From Tenrec ecaudatus (Eukaryota > Chordata > Mammalia > Afrosoricida > Tenrecidae): 64,000 bases of DNA. The stretch lies in assembly GCF_050624435.1 (NCBI RefSeq), contig NC_134539.1, positions 121,007,525-121,071,524 on the forward strand, in the 5' to 3' direction. The translations under genes and the position numbers were made by a program. This document shows positions 23,761 through 35,302 of this stretch, piece after piece. The stretch's first letter is position 1, and each line of letters starts with the position of its first letter. The notes beneath the pieces are model-generated. The model was not told the DNA's origin. It saw only the letters and a program-made list of their open reading frames with translations, and made no database searches.

Positions 23761-24707
23761 TTTCAAGGCTATAGACTGGTCACATACAAAGAATCAAAAT
23801 TCAAAGTTGTGAGATGAAAGACATCACACTAGCAGGATTGTTTTTTGGAATGTTTTCGGAATTTCGAGGATAATTATATTCTCTCTCTTTTTTAATAAGG
23901 TAGGAGACGGTTTCTAATCTTGAATTCCATAATAAGTCAAACTCTGAATCAAATATGATAGTATAATAACATTTTCAGATACACAATCTCAAAAAATGTA
24001 CTTCTCATACACACTCCAATCAAAGATGTAAACTAGGAAAGAAGACATGGTAGGTAGGAACAGGAAGTTCATCAAAACAACATTGGAAATCAACAGCAAT
24101 CTCAGGTTGCCAAAGTTCAGTAGGGTTAGAAAAGAACTAATCTCATATGGCGGTAAGTGGTTAGATGGGTGTATAAGAGACCTATATGTATATCCACTCT
24201 AGGGAGAAGTCGAGAGAGAGAATGTCTGCGTTTCCACCACTGTTTTCACTCGTGCCTGGCAGACTGCTTCATATAGAAGGTGCTGTATATTTATGATCAG
24301 TGTTTCTGAAATTGGATGACACTGTCCCCTGGGGGCCACTGGAATGATCCAGGGAAGCAGTAAAAGCAGATACCTAAACTTTATCCTGGTGCTAATAAAA
24401 AAAGTTTTTAATTGCTTAGAGGGGCATGAATAAATTTTTTTTTCCTGAAAAGAGGCATTAAGTCAAATAACTTTGGGAACCCATGAAATGAGTGTAGTTG
24501 TGTTCAGTTAATGAAAGTTTGGGCGTGCTATATTTTCTTAGTGAATCAAATCTATCAATTTGAAAATCTTTCTTTTTTTTTGAGACTCTTTCTTTATATA
24601 ATTACAGTTGGATATTGTGATTTAAGTGACTTTCATCTATTCTACCCTTCCACGTTGTATAGTAGGAATGGAATCTTTGGCCTTGAGTCCAACATAAGGG
24701 ATATTTT
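23761..24707. other. unassigned sequence
   Basis: AT-rich. No repeat or gene recognised. Confidence 0.4.
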
Positions 24708-24884
24708 TGTTAAGTGTCATTGAATTGATTCTGACCCACAGCAGCTCCATGTGACAAAGTAGAATTGCCTCCTTATGGAAATAGGTGACCAAGTCTTTTC
24801 CCATGGAGCCACTGGGTGGGTTCAAACTGCCAACTTTAAATGAAAAGATAGCTGTTTACCTGTTTGCTTCACCAAGGCTCCTTC
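24708..24884 (-). repeat. AfroSINE
   Basis: Antisense copy from AAGTGTCATTGAATTG to TTCACCAAGGCTCCT. Confidence 0.75.
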
Positions 24885-24949
24885 AGACACAAGGATAGCC
24901 CCTTATTAATTATGCCAATCTTGCCGCTCTTATAGCCTGGGTGGTAATT

Positions 24950-25471
24950 TGTGGTAGTTCTAATATATGTCTGCAAGTTATTTGACATACCCCTTTTCAA
25001 AAAATGGGACCAAATTCCCTGCCCCCCTTGAATGGCATCATATTCAAATGACTTTCATCAAATAGAGTATAGTAGAAATGATACTATGTGACTATCAAAA
25101 CTAGGTTATAAAAAAGACATAGCTTTTACTTGGGACTCCTTTTCTTGACTTGCTTATTCTGGATGAAGCCAACCAACCTATCATGAGGGTCCTGAAGCAG
25201 CCTTGGGGAGAGGCCATGTGGGGATAAATTAATGTATCCTGTCAATAAGCAGAACTAATTTGTCAGCCATGTGAGTAAGTCACCTGGAAGTGACTTCAGA
25301 TGACTGGAGCTTCAGCTGATCATTGTTGCTACATCCATGAGGGAGCCTGAGCCAGAGCACTACTCAACTAACCACAGAAGCTCTGAAATAATAAATGTCT
25401 ATTTTTTGTCTATTGTTCTTTAAGCCACTATTTTAGGGTAATTTGTTATATGGCAATAGGCAACTAATACA
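24950..25471 (+). mobile_element. MLT1-type MaLR solo LTR
   Basis: Carries the ancient mammalian MLT1 words in order: GGTTATAAAAAAGACATAGC, the GGAGAGGCCATGTGGG block, GTCAGCCATGTGAGTAAG, GAGCCTGAGCCAGAGC, GAAATAATAAATGTCTATT and the terminal GGCAATAGGCAACTAATACA. Confidence 0.85.
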
Positions 25472-26099
25472 CAATTGTTTTAGAAATCCAGACTTAACCC
25501 AGTCACCATAGGCCATTCCTGTGGAGATATTTATTTGTTTAGAAATAGGCACATTAGTAAATTGTTCCAACTAGACCAAAGAGGCAAGCTTTTCTCTTTC
25601 ATTTTCTTATTTTGGTCAGTTTCATGAGCAACCCTCTTTCAGTAGCAAGAAACATGAAACATGAACATGAAAGTTCAGATTATAACTGGCAGCCGTCCTA
25701 TGACTATGAAAACAGCCAGCTAATATGACTAATACACTACTGCAGATAGCAAATCAGATAAACCAAACAAATTGGGAGCCCAATGAAACTGTTGAGCTTC
25801 TGAATAAAATAATCCTAAACTTCATCCTATCTTTAACCAGCTAGTTACATGCCAATATAGTTATTATTTAGCTATAAAACCTTCTTTTGTTAGCATTTGC
25901 CTTGAGAAAAACTTATTTTCAAACTTTTTTTTAGTCAGTTTATTTTTGGGGCATCACTTATGTGTAAATCACATATTGCTGGGTTCCGTTTTTGTTTCTA
26001 GTTTTACCTTCGAGCAGACATATTGACATCAACTTTTATTGTGACCAATCACGTATTTGTTTGTATTCTTGCCATGCATTTCACTGTTTCAGTCTTTAG
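25472..26099. other. unassigned sequence
   Basis: No gene or repeat recognised. Confidence 0.4.
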
Positions 26100-26306
26100 G
26101 AATTTTAAGTCCTGCATCAGAGATTGACCAGTGCTTTTGCGGGCCACCTATGGCAGAGCAGGACTGCCCCTCCTCCCGGGCGCTTCCAGGCGGTAGAGCT
26201 TGTAGAATCATTGCCAACTCTCTCCTGGAGAGTCCTGGGGGGTTCCAACCCCTGACTTTCCAGTTAGCTGCCAATCACTTAGCCATTTGGCCATGAAAGC
26301 ACCTTG
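26100..26306 (-). repeat. AfroSINE-like, degraded
   Basis: An antisense SINE-like block with GGCAGAGCAGGACTGCCCC, GGGTTCCAACCCCTGAC and CCAATCACTTAGCC. Confidence 0.6.
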
Positions 26307-26403
26307 ACAAATTGGTGGGCTCTGAGCTATATTGACTCCACAAGTATTGCGGAGGTTTATAGTTTTATTTCATTTTGTCTGATCTCCAAATCCAAAGCCA
26401 CAT

Positions 26404-26599
26404 CCATCACTGTCAAGCGAATTCGGACTGACAGCAACCGTATGTCTAGGACAGAGAAGACCTGCTCAGAGCGGTTCCATGACTACAGACCTTTAGCAGA
26501 AGCACAATGTCACATGTTTCTTCCGTGGAGCAGACTGTGAATTCTAACTGGGAACTTTTTGATTAGCAGCCAAACTAACCATCATACCCCGCGGGCTCC
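26404..26599 (-). repeat. AfroSINE
   Basis: An antisense copy ending at CCCGCGGGCTCCT. Confidence 0.7.
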
Positions 26600-26611
26600 T
26601 GAATCTTATGA

Positions 26612-26745
26612 CGCAAATTCTCACTGCCATCGAGTCGATTCTGTCACTGGAACACTTTACAGGAATAGAAGGCTCATCTTTCTCCCACGGAGAGGTTGGT
26701 GACCGTGTGATTAGCAGCCCGCACATCATCATCACTGGGACTTCT
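26612..26745 (-). repeat. AfroSINE, shortened
   Basis: Starts TCTCACTGCCATCGAGTCG, then GTCACTGG; it lacks part of the middle. The ending is degraded (ATCACTGGGACT). Confidence 0.65.
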
Positions 26746-27542
26746 GCTAAATAAGTATGACCGGACCCTTTCTTCGCCATGACCACTAGGAAGCAGTATC
26801 CATAACTTGGCTCCCCTGCAGAGGATACTTTCGCCAAGATTTCACTCTTTTCCATCTTCCACTTTTGTTGTGATTTACCTCAAATTGTTACCAATTTTCC
26901 TTATTAGGCCTCTTCTATTTTAAGAATCTTTTCTGAAGAATCTCACTAATCTTCAAAATCCGTTTATCAGCACGGATGTATAATTTACTGTAAGCTTTCC
27001 TGGCTGGATTCTTTGCTCATTACTATTTCTCATATGTCATGGTTCCTCCTCTCCCCCCTCTTTTTTGGGAGCTTCTTACTACAAGTAATTTTTCATTGTG
27101 CTGCAGCACTTCATTAAGTGTCGGTTGCTCGCTTGCGCTCCTTTAAAAAACTTGAGGTTGTTCTGAGCTGTTCCGCTTCCCCTGAGCTAGGCCCCCACCG
27201 CTCCTCTGCAGCTTTCTGTGGGCGCGGAACAGGCCTGCGAGCTAAGACCGTCGCAGTCACAGTGGGTGGAGGTGGTGTCAGCTTAAGGATTTCACTGGTT
27301 TGATTTGACTGCTGTGCTGAGTCTTGTTTGAATCAGTCTAGACTCATGATTCTTTCCCCTAAAACTGTAAGCACTGCTCCATTGTTGGTTTGCATTCAGT
27401 GCTGCCCATGAGAAAGGGACAAGTTTCTTTTTATCTTTAGAACATAAAAAAGTCACCAGAAGTCAGTAGGACTCTCCTACTTCTCCCATCCTGTATCCTG
27501 CTCATCAGATTGATCTAGAATCTGATCCTATCCTGGTCCAAG
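26746..27542. other. unassigned sequence with a GC-rich patch
   Basis: 27120-27290 is clearly GC-richer than its surroundings and has several CpGs. I see no open frame or repeat of known type. Confidence 0.4.
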
Positions 27543-27555
27543 CCAGTATCATCTT

Positions 27556-27876
27556 TTTAAAAAAAATCATTTTATTAGGGGCTCATACAGCTTTCATCAC
27601 AGTCCATCCATCCATCCATCCTTTGTGTCAAGCACATTTGTCCACTTGTTGCCATCATCATTTTCAAAACATTTGCTTTCTACTTGAGCCCTTACTATCG
27701 GCTCCTCATTTCCCCCCTCTTTATCCCTCCCTCCCTACCTCATAAACCCTTGATAATTTATAAAATATTATTATTTTTTCATGTCTTACACTGACAAATG
27801 TCTCTCTTCACTTACTTTTCTGTGTGTCTGTCCTCCTGGGAGAGGGTTATCTGTAGATCCTCGTGATCGGTTCCCG
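27556..27876 (-). mobile_element. family X copy
   Basis: A 0.32-kb antisense copy. Its likely target duplication is CCAGTATCATCTT (27543-27555) versus CCAGTGTCAGCTT (27877-27889), two mismatches. Confidence 0.75.
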
Positions 27877-27894
27877 CCAGTGTCAGCTTCCATG

Positions 27895-28626
27895 TGGGGC
27901 TTGGAGACAGCTTCCCAACATGGCCTGAACTATGTTCAGCCTTGTCACTCCTTTGCTGAAAAGCCCGTTTCACTGAGAGTTCAAAGAAGGTGCTGTGCAG
28001 TGGTCAACAAGACTCCATATGCTCTGAAGCCCCCATCTCCACCCCGTACGCAGTCATCCGCGATCCCCTCCTCTGTGCTCTTCCAGCCACAGTGGTCACC
28101 TGGCTCTTCTGGACCTTCTGCCTGGAACGCTGCCCAGAAATAACTTTTCTATCAACTTTCTTCCCTCTAGTGTTTGCTCAAGCGGTACCTTCCCTGATGA
28201 CTCGAAATAAATCAGTTATTCTTGAGTCTCTCCAGCCCACTAACTCCCGGATTCTCTCTTTCCTCTGCTTTATGTATTTTTATTGATCTTTTATTTTTAA
28301 CCAACCCATTTCCTCTGAGTTAATTCCAACTCATAGTTATTATTTAACATAAATTGCCTTCTAGGGCTCCCAAGGCTATACCTTTTTTTGTTTTAGTTAT
28401 TGTGAATTAGGCGAAGGCTTACATTTCAGATCATCATCTTTGCTTTTGCTTTATTTTTTTCTCATAGCATTTATCATCTTCTAACATACCAAATGATGAC
28501 CTACTAGCGATTATGTTTACTGCTTATGCCTCTCCTCCTACTAAAATGCAGTTGTAGTCACTGCTGTAAGTCCCGTGAGTAGAATATAGTAGGTGCTGAG
28601 TAAATTCTTTAATCGAATGAATGACT
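27895..28626 (+). mobile_element. L2 LINE 3' region
   Basis: Contains the conserved L2 blocks: CTTCTGCCTGGAACGCTGCC, TTTGCTCAAGCGGTACCTTC, CTTTATTTTTTTCTCATAGC, and the terminal region ending TAGTAGGTGCTGAGTAAATT plus GAATGAATGA. It is interrupted by an AfroSINE piece at 28297-28385. Confidence 0.75.
28297..28385 (-). repeat. AfroSINE fragment in L2
   Basis: Antisense SINE tail words: CTGAGTTAATTCCAACTCAT and GGGCTCCCAAGGCTATA. Confidence 0.6.
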
Positions 28627-29189
28627 AGCATATATCAGAACAACCTACAAAGTAGACAATGTTAGTTTACATTTTACCCCAGAGGTAATAACCTGTGGAG
28701 ATTCTGCCATGCACAAGCCTCCTTTTTAATCTCAACCCAGAATAATCCTAAACAAAACTGTAAGAAATTATCTTTGTCATTAGCTCTCCCCTCCATACCC
28801 TTTATCTTACTGTGTTGTATGGAAATTACTTAAAGATGAAAGGATAAAATGGATCCTGTTTATTCTTAACTCGCAAGACAAACTTTTCTTTTTTTTTTTT
28901 TTTGCAATTCATGAGTCATTTCATCAGGAAGTTGGAGAGACAGGAAGGAAGTAGGATGTGTATGATCCGTGTACCATTTTGGCCAGTTACACATCTGTTT
29001 TGCATTAGGTGTTTTTTGTTTTTCTTACAAAAATAGATTTCAAAATATTCCTGATTTCTAGTTAATAAGGGTTTGATCAACTGAATTTACCTTCCCCCTA
29101 TACTAAGACCCCATTAAAACAACAGTAAAGTTTATTTTTTATTTTACCTAAACCAGGATGAGCAAAGATAAAGGAGTGGAGACATTAAC
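28627..29189. other. unassigned sequence
   Basis: A T-run of 16 or more bases near 28888 may mark an old poly(A) insertion. Otherwise nothing recognised. Confidence 0.4.
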
Positions 29190-29553
29190 AAAAAAATTGC
29201 CTTAACCACTGAGTTGATTCTAATTCATAGCAGGCCCATAAGCCACAGCTGAATTGCCCCATAGAGTGTCCTAGGCTGTAGTCATTTGGGGGACCAATTC
29301 AACTATTTGCAGCTGTATAACTCATTGAAAACAATTTCAATAAATGTGATGTTTCCATCGCTGTAACTCCAACACAGCCTTATCCTACCCACCTGCCCCT
29401 AGTAACCACCAATAAACTTTGGTTGTAGCACTTTTGCTAAACTATAATTTTTATAAAGGCAGATTGCTAGAGGTTTTTTCTCCCAAGGAGCCACTGGTGG
29501 GTGAATCTCTTGGCTAGCTGCTTAGTGCTCAACCATTGCACCACCAGAGCACC
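29190..29553 (-). repeat. AfroSINE, split
   Basis: SINE parts at 29190-29290 and 29455-29553 surround about 160 bp of AT-rich, possibly L1-derived sequence. Confidence 0.65.
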
Positions 29554-29726
29554 TATAAATGGAATGCAGATTGCTGTGGATGGATATTACATGACTTAGT
29601 AGACTGAGAAAACACAGTCTTATGCCAGCAGTGTAGGAAATAGAGAATCAACCTGATTTATTTTCACCAAACTCACAAAAGACTCAGGAATTGGTGATCC
29701 TCATATGCTGCTGAAACTGAAGAAGG

Positions 29727-30324
29727 TGTGTTAGACAGAGTTCTCTAGAGAAGCAAAACCAGAACACTTATGATTATATATATGCATATTATATGTATGT
29801 ATAGATATATATATAGCATGAAATAATATAATAGTCCACACAGCAGTACAGAGGGTGCAGTTCAATTCACTTCCACGAAACAGTTAATATTATTAGAAGT
29901 CCTTCAACTCACTAGGGCTGCTCTGTCCAAGATCAAAAGAGCAGCCAGCTGAATCTTCCTTAGAGCAATGTAGGCAATTTAATCACAGGCATCAAACAAC
30001 AGGGAAGGTCACCAGGTTACAGGAAACGACAGTCCCAAGCTCAAGCAATGTGTACACCAGCAATGTGGCGAAGCAGGTCTCAAAGGAACCTCAAACTGTA
30101 GCAACGTGATCCATGGGTTGGGTATCCCATAGGTAGTGTAACTTTCAAGTTAAGGCAGATAACTAGCTAAGGCAACTGCACAGTGGTCTCATCACCAGAG
30201 AGCAAGAGAGAGAGAGGCGGGACTTGTTGAACCATTTATCTCTTTGCCCTCCAATCAAACTGTGACCTTATTAATCCCACATGTTCTTATTGGCCAGGTT
30301 GGCACAATAAACCTTCCTATCGCA
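29727..30324. mobile_element. solo LTR-type element with 5-bp target duplication
   Basis: 598 bp beginning TGTGTTAGAC and ending CTATCGCA, flanked by GAAGG at 29722-29726 and 30325-30329. TG...CA ends with a short fixed duplication are the mark of retroviral integrase. It contains AATAAA near its right end and an AT-rich TATA-like region near its left end. Its ends resemble those of the element at 33938-39301. Confidence 0.8.
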
Positions 30325-30329
30325 GAAGG

Positions 30330-30652
30330 AAAGACTAACCATAGGAGGGTTGACTGCAAATCTGATTAGGGAATGTTTAGCTCTCAGATGCAACTCTGCT
30401 TCCCCATCCTGGTAAATGAAGTTTATTTTAAGAAAGGGTAAAACATAGGGTCTCTAGTCTGACTTGTATCAGGCTCAATTGAGGGTAGGGGTTGATTACT
30501 GAAAAAGCATATTCAAAGTGAAATATTTTGTAGTAATCATTGAGATACCAGTCATGTGTGCACCTTCCAGGCTTTTTATGTGAGAAGAGCTGGAAAAGTG
30601 ATGTCAGAGGTTCCCCAACAAAAGAACTGAGACAGGTTATGAAATATACTAT
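30330..30652. other. unassigned sequence
   Basis: No gene or repeat recognised. It ends at the target site of the next insertion. Confidence 0.4.
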
Positions 30653-30668
30653 AAAATGAAGGCCACAG

Positions 30669-30885
30669 CAGGGAATGTATGGATGTGCTTTATACAATTG
30701 ATGTATGTATATGTATGGATGGTGATAAGAGTTGTATGAGTCCCTAATAAAATGTAAAAAAAAGAAAAGAAAAAAAAAGAAAATGATTAGGGCAAAGAAT
30801 GTACAGATGTGCTTTATACAATTGATGTATGTATATGTATGAACTGTGATAAGAATTGTATGAGCCCCAATAAATTGTTAAAAAA
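30669..30885 (+). mobile_element. family X, duplicated-tail subfamily, short copy
   Basis: 217 bp holding two successive family X 3' ends (signals near 30747 and 30869) with the same A-rich linker and the same second-unit start (AAATGATTAGGGCAAAG) as the copy at 9214-9397. It is flanked by the perfect 16-bp repeat AAAATGAAGGCCACAG at 30653-30668 and 30886-30901. Confidence 0.9.
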
Positions 30886-30901
30886 AAAATGAAGGCCACA
30901 G

Positions 30902-31440
30902 ACAACCAGCCTCACCCACCTATTAAGCCTAGCAGCAGCTCAATAGTAAATATGAAGACCCAGCCAATGAGGATTACTAGACCTTACAAGAAAGCATCTA
31001 CTATAAAACACAGTGACCACAAAACAGGAAAGAGTAACTTGCAGGAACACTGTATGATCAGAGAGAAGAACCCAAATTCACACACATGTGCACACGCACA
31101 CACAAACTGTTCTCATATCTTCAGAAACATCTTCAGGGACATTTCAACCATAAAATCAGAATACGGTAAAGCAACAACAAAAAAGGGTGCATTTAAACTC
31201 TGCATTTTAGAGAGCAAAAAGAGCCCTTAAAAATGAGAAATATCATAGAAATTAAATTTTCCATAGTAGTATTAGAAGTAAACCTTGAGGAAATGTCCAG
31301 AAAATTAAAAAATAAACTTTAAAGAAGAGAGGAAAAAAAGATGGATAGAGAAAAAGAAATAGATAACCAGGCATGAGGAATAACATTTTCAAACATTAGG
31401 AGTTACAGAGAAGACATAGGAAAAATAGAGCATTGTGTTC
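30902..31440 (+). mobile_element. possible old L1/HAL1 fragment
   Basis: Purine-rich sequence. The part from 31240 (GAGGAAATGTCCAGAAAATT, then the GGAAAAAAAGATGG and TTAGGAGTTACAGAGAAGAC words) resembles the L1 or HAL1 internal region. The left half is unassigned. Confidence 0.4.
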
Positions 31441-31449
31441 TTTTAGGGA

Positions 31450-31610
31450 GCCTTATTGGAATAGTGGGTTCCCAAGAGCCTCTTGTGGGGGGGAAAATGA
31501 GGCAGTCTGCTTCAGTAAAGATTAATAGCCTCAGAAATGCTATGGAGCAATTCTACTTTGTCCCATTGGATTCTTTTCTATGAATCAGAATCCACTCAAC
31601 AATAGTGGGT
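31450..31610 (+). repeat. AfroSINE, degraded
   Basis: SINE middle and tail words (GAGGCAGTCTGCTTC, then CCTCAGAAATGCTATGG). Confidence 0.6.
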
Positions 31611-31646
31611 ATGCTCTTTTAAGCTATATCAGTATGTGGCCAGAGG

Positions 31647-31836
31647 GAGCCCTGGTGGTGTAGTGGTTATGTGTTGAGCTGCAATTCATATGGTCAGCAG
31701 TTCAAAAACACTAGCAACTCCACAGGAGAAAGACTGGGTTTTCTACTCCCATAAACAGTTATAGTCTCAGAAACCTGCAGGGGATCACTATGAGTCAGCC
31801 ATGACTCGATGGCAGAGAGTTTGGCTTTTGGAATAT
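31647..31836 (+). repeat. AfroSINE, full length
   Basis: One of the clearest copies: GGAGCCCTGGTGGTGTAGTG at the head, the GGTCAGCAGTTCAAA B-box region, and GACTCGATGGCAGAGAGTTT at the tail. Confidence 0.9.
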
Positions 31837-31839
31837 GTG

Positions 31840-32360
31840 GACACATAGATATATGGCCTCTTTGGAATATTGAAGAGCATGGATGTCACTTTGAGGACTT
31901 GGGTGCACCTGACCCAAGCCATGGTATTTCCATTGCATGTGAAAGTTGGACACGGAATAAGGAAGACCGAAAAGAACGGATGCATTTGAATTGTGGTGCT
32001 GGGGAAGACTGTTGAAAGTACCATGGACTGCTAAAAGGACAGACTGATCTGTCTTGGAAGAAGTGTGGTCAGAGGGCTCTTTAGAGGCAAGGCTGGCCAG
32101 ACTTTGTCTTACATACTTTGAACATGTTGTCAGGAGAGACCAGTTCCTAGAGAAGGACATCGTGCTTGGTAAAGTGCAGGGGCAGCTAAAAAGAGGAAGG
32201 CTCTCAATGAGATGGATTGACACAGTGGCTGCAGCAATGTGCTCAAGTATACGAACAATTATGAGGACGGTGCAGACTCTTGCAGTGTTTCGTTCTGTTG
32301 TGCGTAGGTAGGGTCACTATGAGTTGGAACTGACTTGAAGGCACCTAACAACAACAGCGT
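31840..32360 (+). mobile_element. RTE1 LINE 3' end
   Basis: Sense RTE1 C-terminal ORF region and tail. A plus-strand frame at 32054-32311 carries the RDQFLEKD and GRLSMRWIDTVAAAM words of the RTE ORF end. The tail GTCACTATGAGTTGGAACTG is followed by CACCTAACAACAACA. Confidence 0.85.
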
Positions 32361-32464
32361 ATGATCAAATTAACAACAGCAACTTCAAAACTGAGCTTGG
32401 AAGGGTAGGGGGCCATGAGTTTAAGTTAATAGAGAAGCAAGTCAAGAAAGGAGGTGAGAATAGT

Positions 32465-32545
32465 TGCAAAACTCCAAGAATGCAATCAATATCATTGAAT
32501 TATACATTTGGAAAATGTTGAATTGCTGTGTATATTCTCAGTAAT
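32465..32545 (+). mobile_element. L1 3' end fragment
   Basis: AATATCATTGAATTATACAT, then AATTGCTGTGTATATTCTC, like old L1 3' UTRs. Confidence 0.45.
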
Positions 32546-32559
32546 AACCACCATCACCC

Positions 32560-32640
32560 AAATCCCCAAACCCTATGGATCATAGTTCCACTTGGGGTGG
32601 CCATGAGTTGACGTTGACTCAACAGCAACTTATTTATTGG
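32560..32640 (+). repeat. AfroSINE tail
   Basis: CATGAGTTGACGTTGACTC and AACAGCAACTTATT match the SINE tail. Confidence 0.5.
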
Positions 32641-33189
32641 TTGCAGATGGAAGAGATAGTCTACTTGATGAATACAGTCTGAGATTCATGACAGAAAAAA
32701 AAAAAAAGCTCTTTGTCAGATCTAGTTTGAGAAAGAATCTCTTGGGTACTGAAAGTACTCATCTCTACTTCACTATTGATTTGCTGATCCACTGGGTAGA
32801 TGGAGAAGTGGAGACCTGATCCTTAGTACCAGTTGATAGAAAGGTGGGTTTCTGTGATATAGTTATTGCTTTGAGGCTATATTATCAAAGCACAATGTAT
32901 CATTTTGCTTCTATAATCAAAGCTCTCTGGGATTCATCATTGCCCAAATCATAAAGTCTGAATTTATTTTATTGCTTTTAAAGTACTTCACAATCTAATC
33001 CAAATATCTAAACCTACTTTTCAACCTCTTTTATTATATTTCCACCCTACATCTGACCCCACTTCTCTATTTCCTGAGTCCAGTGTCCAATGATTCTAAA
33101 ATAATCCAGATATTTCCAAATCAGAGAATGCTCTCTATACTTTTTACACGTCTTTTAAAATGTGGAGAAAACGATTCACCCTGAATTAT
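32641..33189. other. unassigned sequence
   Basis: An A-run at 32696-32708. No gene recognised. Confidence 0.4.
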
Positions 33190-33690
33190 TCAGGATGGGC
33201 TGCTAACCACTAAGTCAGCAGTTTGGAACCACCAGCCACTCTGTGGGAAAAAGATGAGACTTTCTACTCTCATAAAAATTACAGTCATAAATCATCTGCC
33301 TATTACCCCATCCTAGGGGGATGGACAACCAAAAAATGGGTAAAGGGAGACATCGGTCAGTGTAAGACATGAAAATAATAATAATAATTTATTAAGTATC
33401 AAGGGTTCGGGAGGGGGTTGGGAGAGGGAGGGGAAAAAATGAGCTGATACCAAGGGCTCATGTAGAAAGAAAATGTTTTTAAAATGATGATGGCGACAAA
33501 TGTACAAATGTGCGTGGCACAATAGATGTATGTGTGGATTGTGATAAGAGGTGTATGAGCCCCCAATAAAATGATTTTTTAACAGTTACAGTCTCAGGAA
33601 CTCACAAGGGCAATTCTACCCTGTCCTACAGGGTCTCTATGACTTGGAATAGGCTCGATGGCAGTGGATTTGAATCGGTTTGGGTTGTCC
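33190..33690 (+). repeat. AfroSINE, split by family X
   Basis: SINE head and middle at 33190-33286, tail at 33582-33690. Confidence 0.75.
33287..33581 (+). mobile_element. family X copy inside AfroSINE
   Basis: 0.3 kb, ends CCCCCAATAAAATGA with a tail. The SINE word AAATTACAGTC / AGTTACAGTC is present on both sides, an imperfect target duplication. Confidence 0.8.
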
Positions 33691-34407
33691 TGCCTAGGAT
33701 CAGGTAACTCAGAGTTAGATTTGATAACTACTCATTGAAATCTTGTTGTCGTTGGTGGTGGTGCCATCAAGTTGGCTCTGACCTATAGCAACCCTATCTA
33801 TGGACAACAGAAGCAAACACCACAAGGCCCTGCCATGTTGTGCTGATTGGATAGCCTTGAAGGAAGGAGGATAGATGTAATCCCATCACAGACAGCATTG
33901 TACTTCATGATGGATTTTGCAGTGTCCTTTTGACAACTGTGGTAGTTAAATAATCTGTTGTCAATTTGAGAATTAAGAGTGGAGAGGGGGAGTCTAGCCT
34001 ATCAATCAGGTCGCAGCTTGCTGACCGCATTTGGAGGTGCTAAGGAGATAAATAGCTCACTGGAGATGGGACACACACATACACTCCCTGGGAGACATTC
34101 TAGCTGACAAGACATATGGAGCTATGCTCGTGCCCAGAGCTGGAACCCGGCCAGTGTGAGATGCTTACACCGCCACTGGATCCACAAGGTTTTCCACCCA
34201 CTAGGCTGTGATCTTCCTGCATTCAGCATCATTTCATGTGTTTCTTGAGTCTGAAGAGGACTTTAAAGATTGGTATGGGGAAAAAAAGATTGGTATGGGA
34301 TATATGGGCTAATATCAGACTTATGGACTTGATCTGAACTGAGCTGGGATATTTTCTCAATATTCAATTCCTCTTGTCTAGAAAGCTCTTTCTTGTACAC
34401 ATTAGTG

Positions 34408-35150
34408 GGGATTCCTAGGTAAGCTCTTAGCCAGTTTATTTCTCCTAAAAGCTTCTGGAAATCATTTAATGTCGTAAGATGGTCTTTTCTAATCTCAAGT
34501 CTTTGTGGCTTGATAGTGGTCCGATCTATCACTGTCCCTAGATAAATGTGGGTCTGGTAGCTTGACTCTTATCAGGAGCAATTACTAGTCCTGCCTGAGA
34601 GACTACTTCGCTGCATATAAGTCTACTGCAACATGCTATTATTAGGTGCAGCTACCAAAATAGCATCCATGTAGTATATTATATACGCCTTAGGGAATAG
34701 TCTCTGACTGGCTTTAACAACTTCCCTATAAAGAATTGACACATAGTAGCACTGTTTTACCATGCCTTGAGTTTTAAGATGGAACCTCTTTATAGTTTAA
34801 TTCGGGCACAGTGAAAGCAAATCTTTTACAATCAGTAGGATCTAATTGAATAGTGTGAAAACAGTCCTTCAAGTCTATCACAATCATATCCCAGTTTTTT
34901 GGAATCATGCTAGGTGAAGGGAGGCCTGGCTCCAGAGTCCCCGTAGGCTGTATAATAGAATTAATAGCTCTTAAGTCTGCACACATCCTCCATCTGCCTG
35001 ATTTCTTTCTAATTAAAAACACAGGGGAATTCCAGGGGCTAAGAGTCTCAGCAATATGACTCTCTTTCAGCTGTTCTTTATGTAGAGCCTGCAATTTTTC
35101 ATTCTTAAGGGACCAGTGTTCCACCCATATTGGGTTATCAGATTTCCAAG
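34408..35150 (-). pseudogene. pol: endogenous retrovirus pol fragment, reverse transcriptase
   Basis: The minus strand encodes a broken class II (betaretrovirus-like, ERVK group) reverse transcriptase that would copy viral RNA. A 116-codon open piece (34774-35124) covers the fingers and first part of the palm, with [14 protein letters not shown] and IDLKDCF motifs. The palm catalytic box at 34662-34673 reads YMDA, so the second catalytic aspartate is lost. A further piece (34408-34532) holds the LGEINWLR block. Frames are interrupted between pieces. RNase H, integrase and env are absent: the sequence stops at the junction with the outer LTR-like element. It is a dead relic. Confidence 0.85.
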
Positions 35151-35302
35151 TCAGCTTGATGGGTACAGGTTTTACAACAGTGGCCCCAGCTAAAAATTTG
35201 AATATCCTAGGCCATGGCAGTCATTTTTGGGAGTCACCTCAATGGGCCACGGATATTCCTGTTTATCGCTCCCAAGTCCATTTCTTTTGTAGCCCATATT
35301 CT

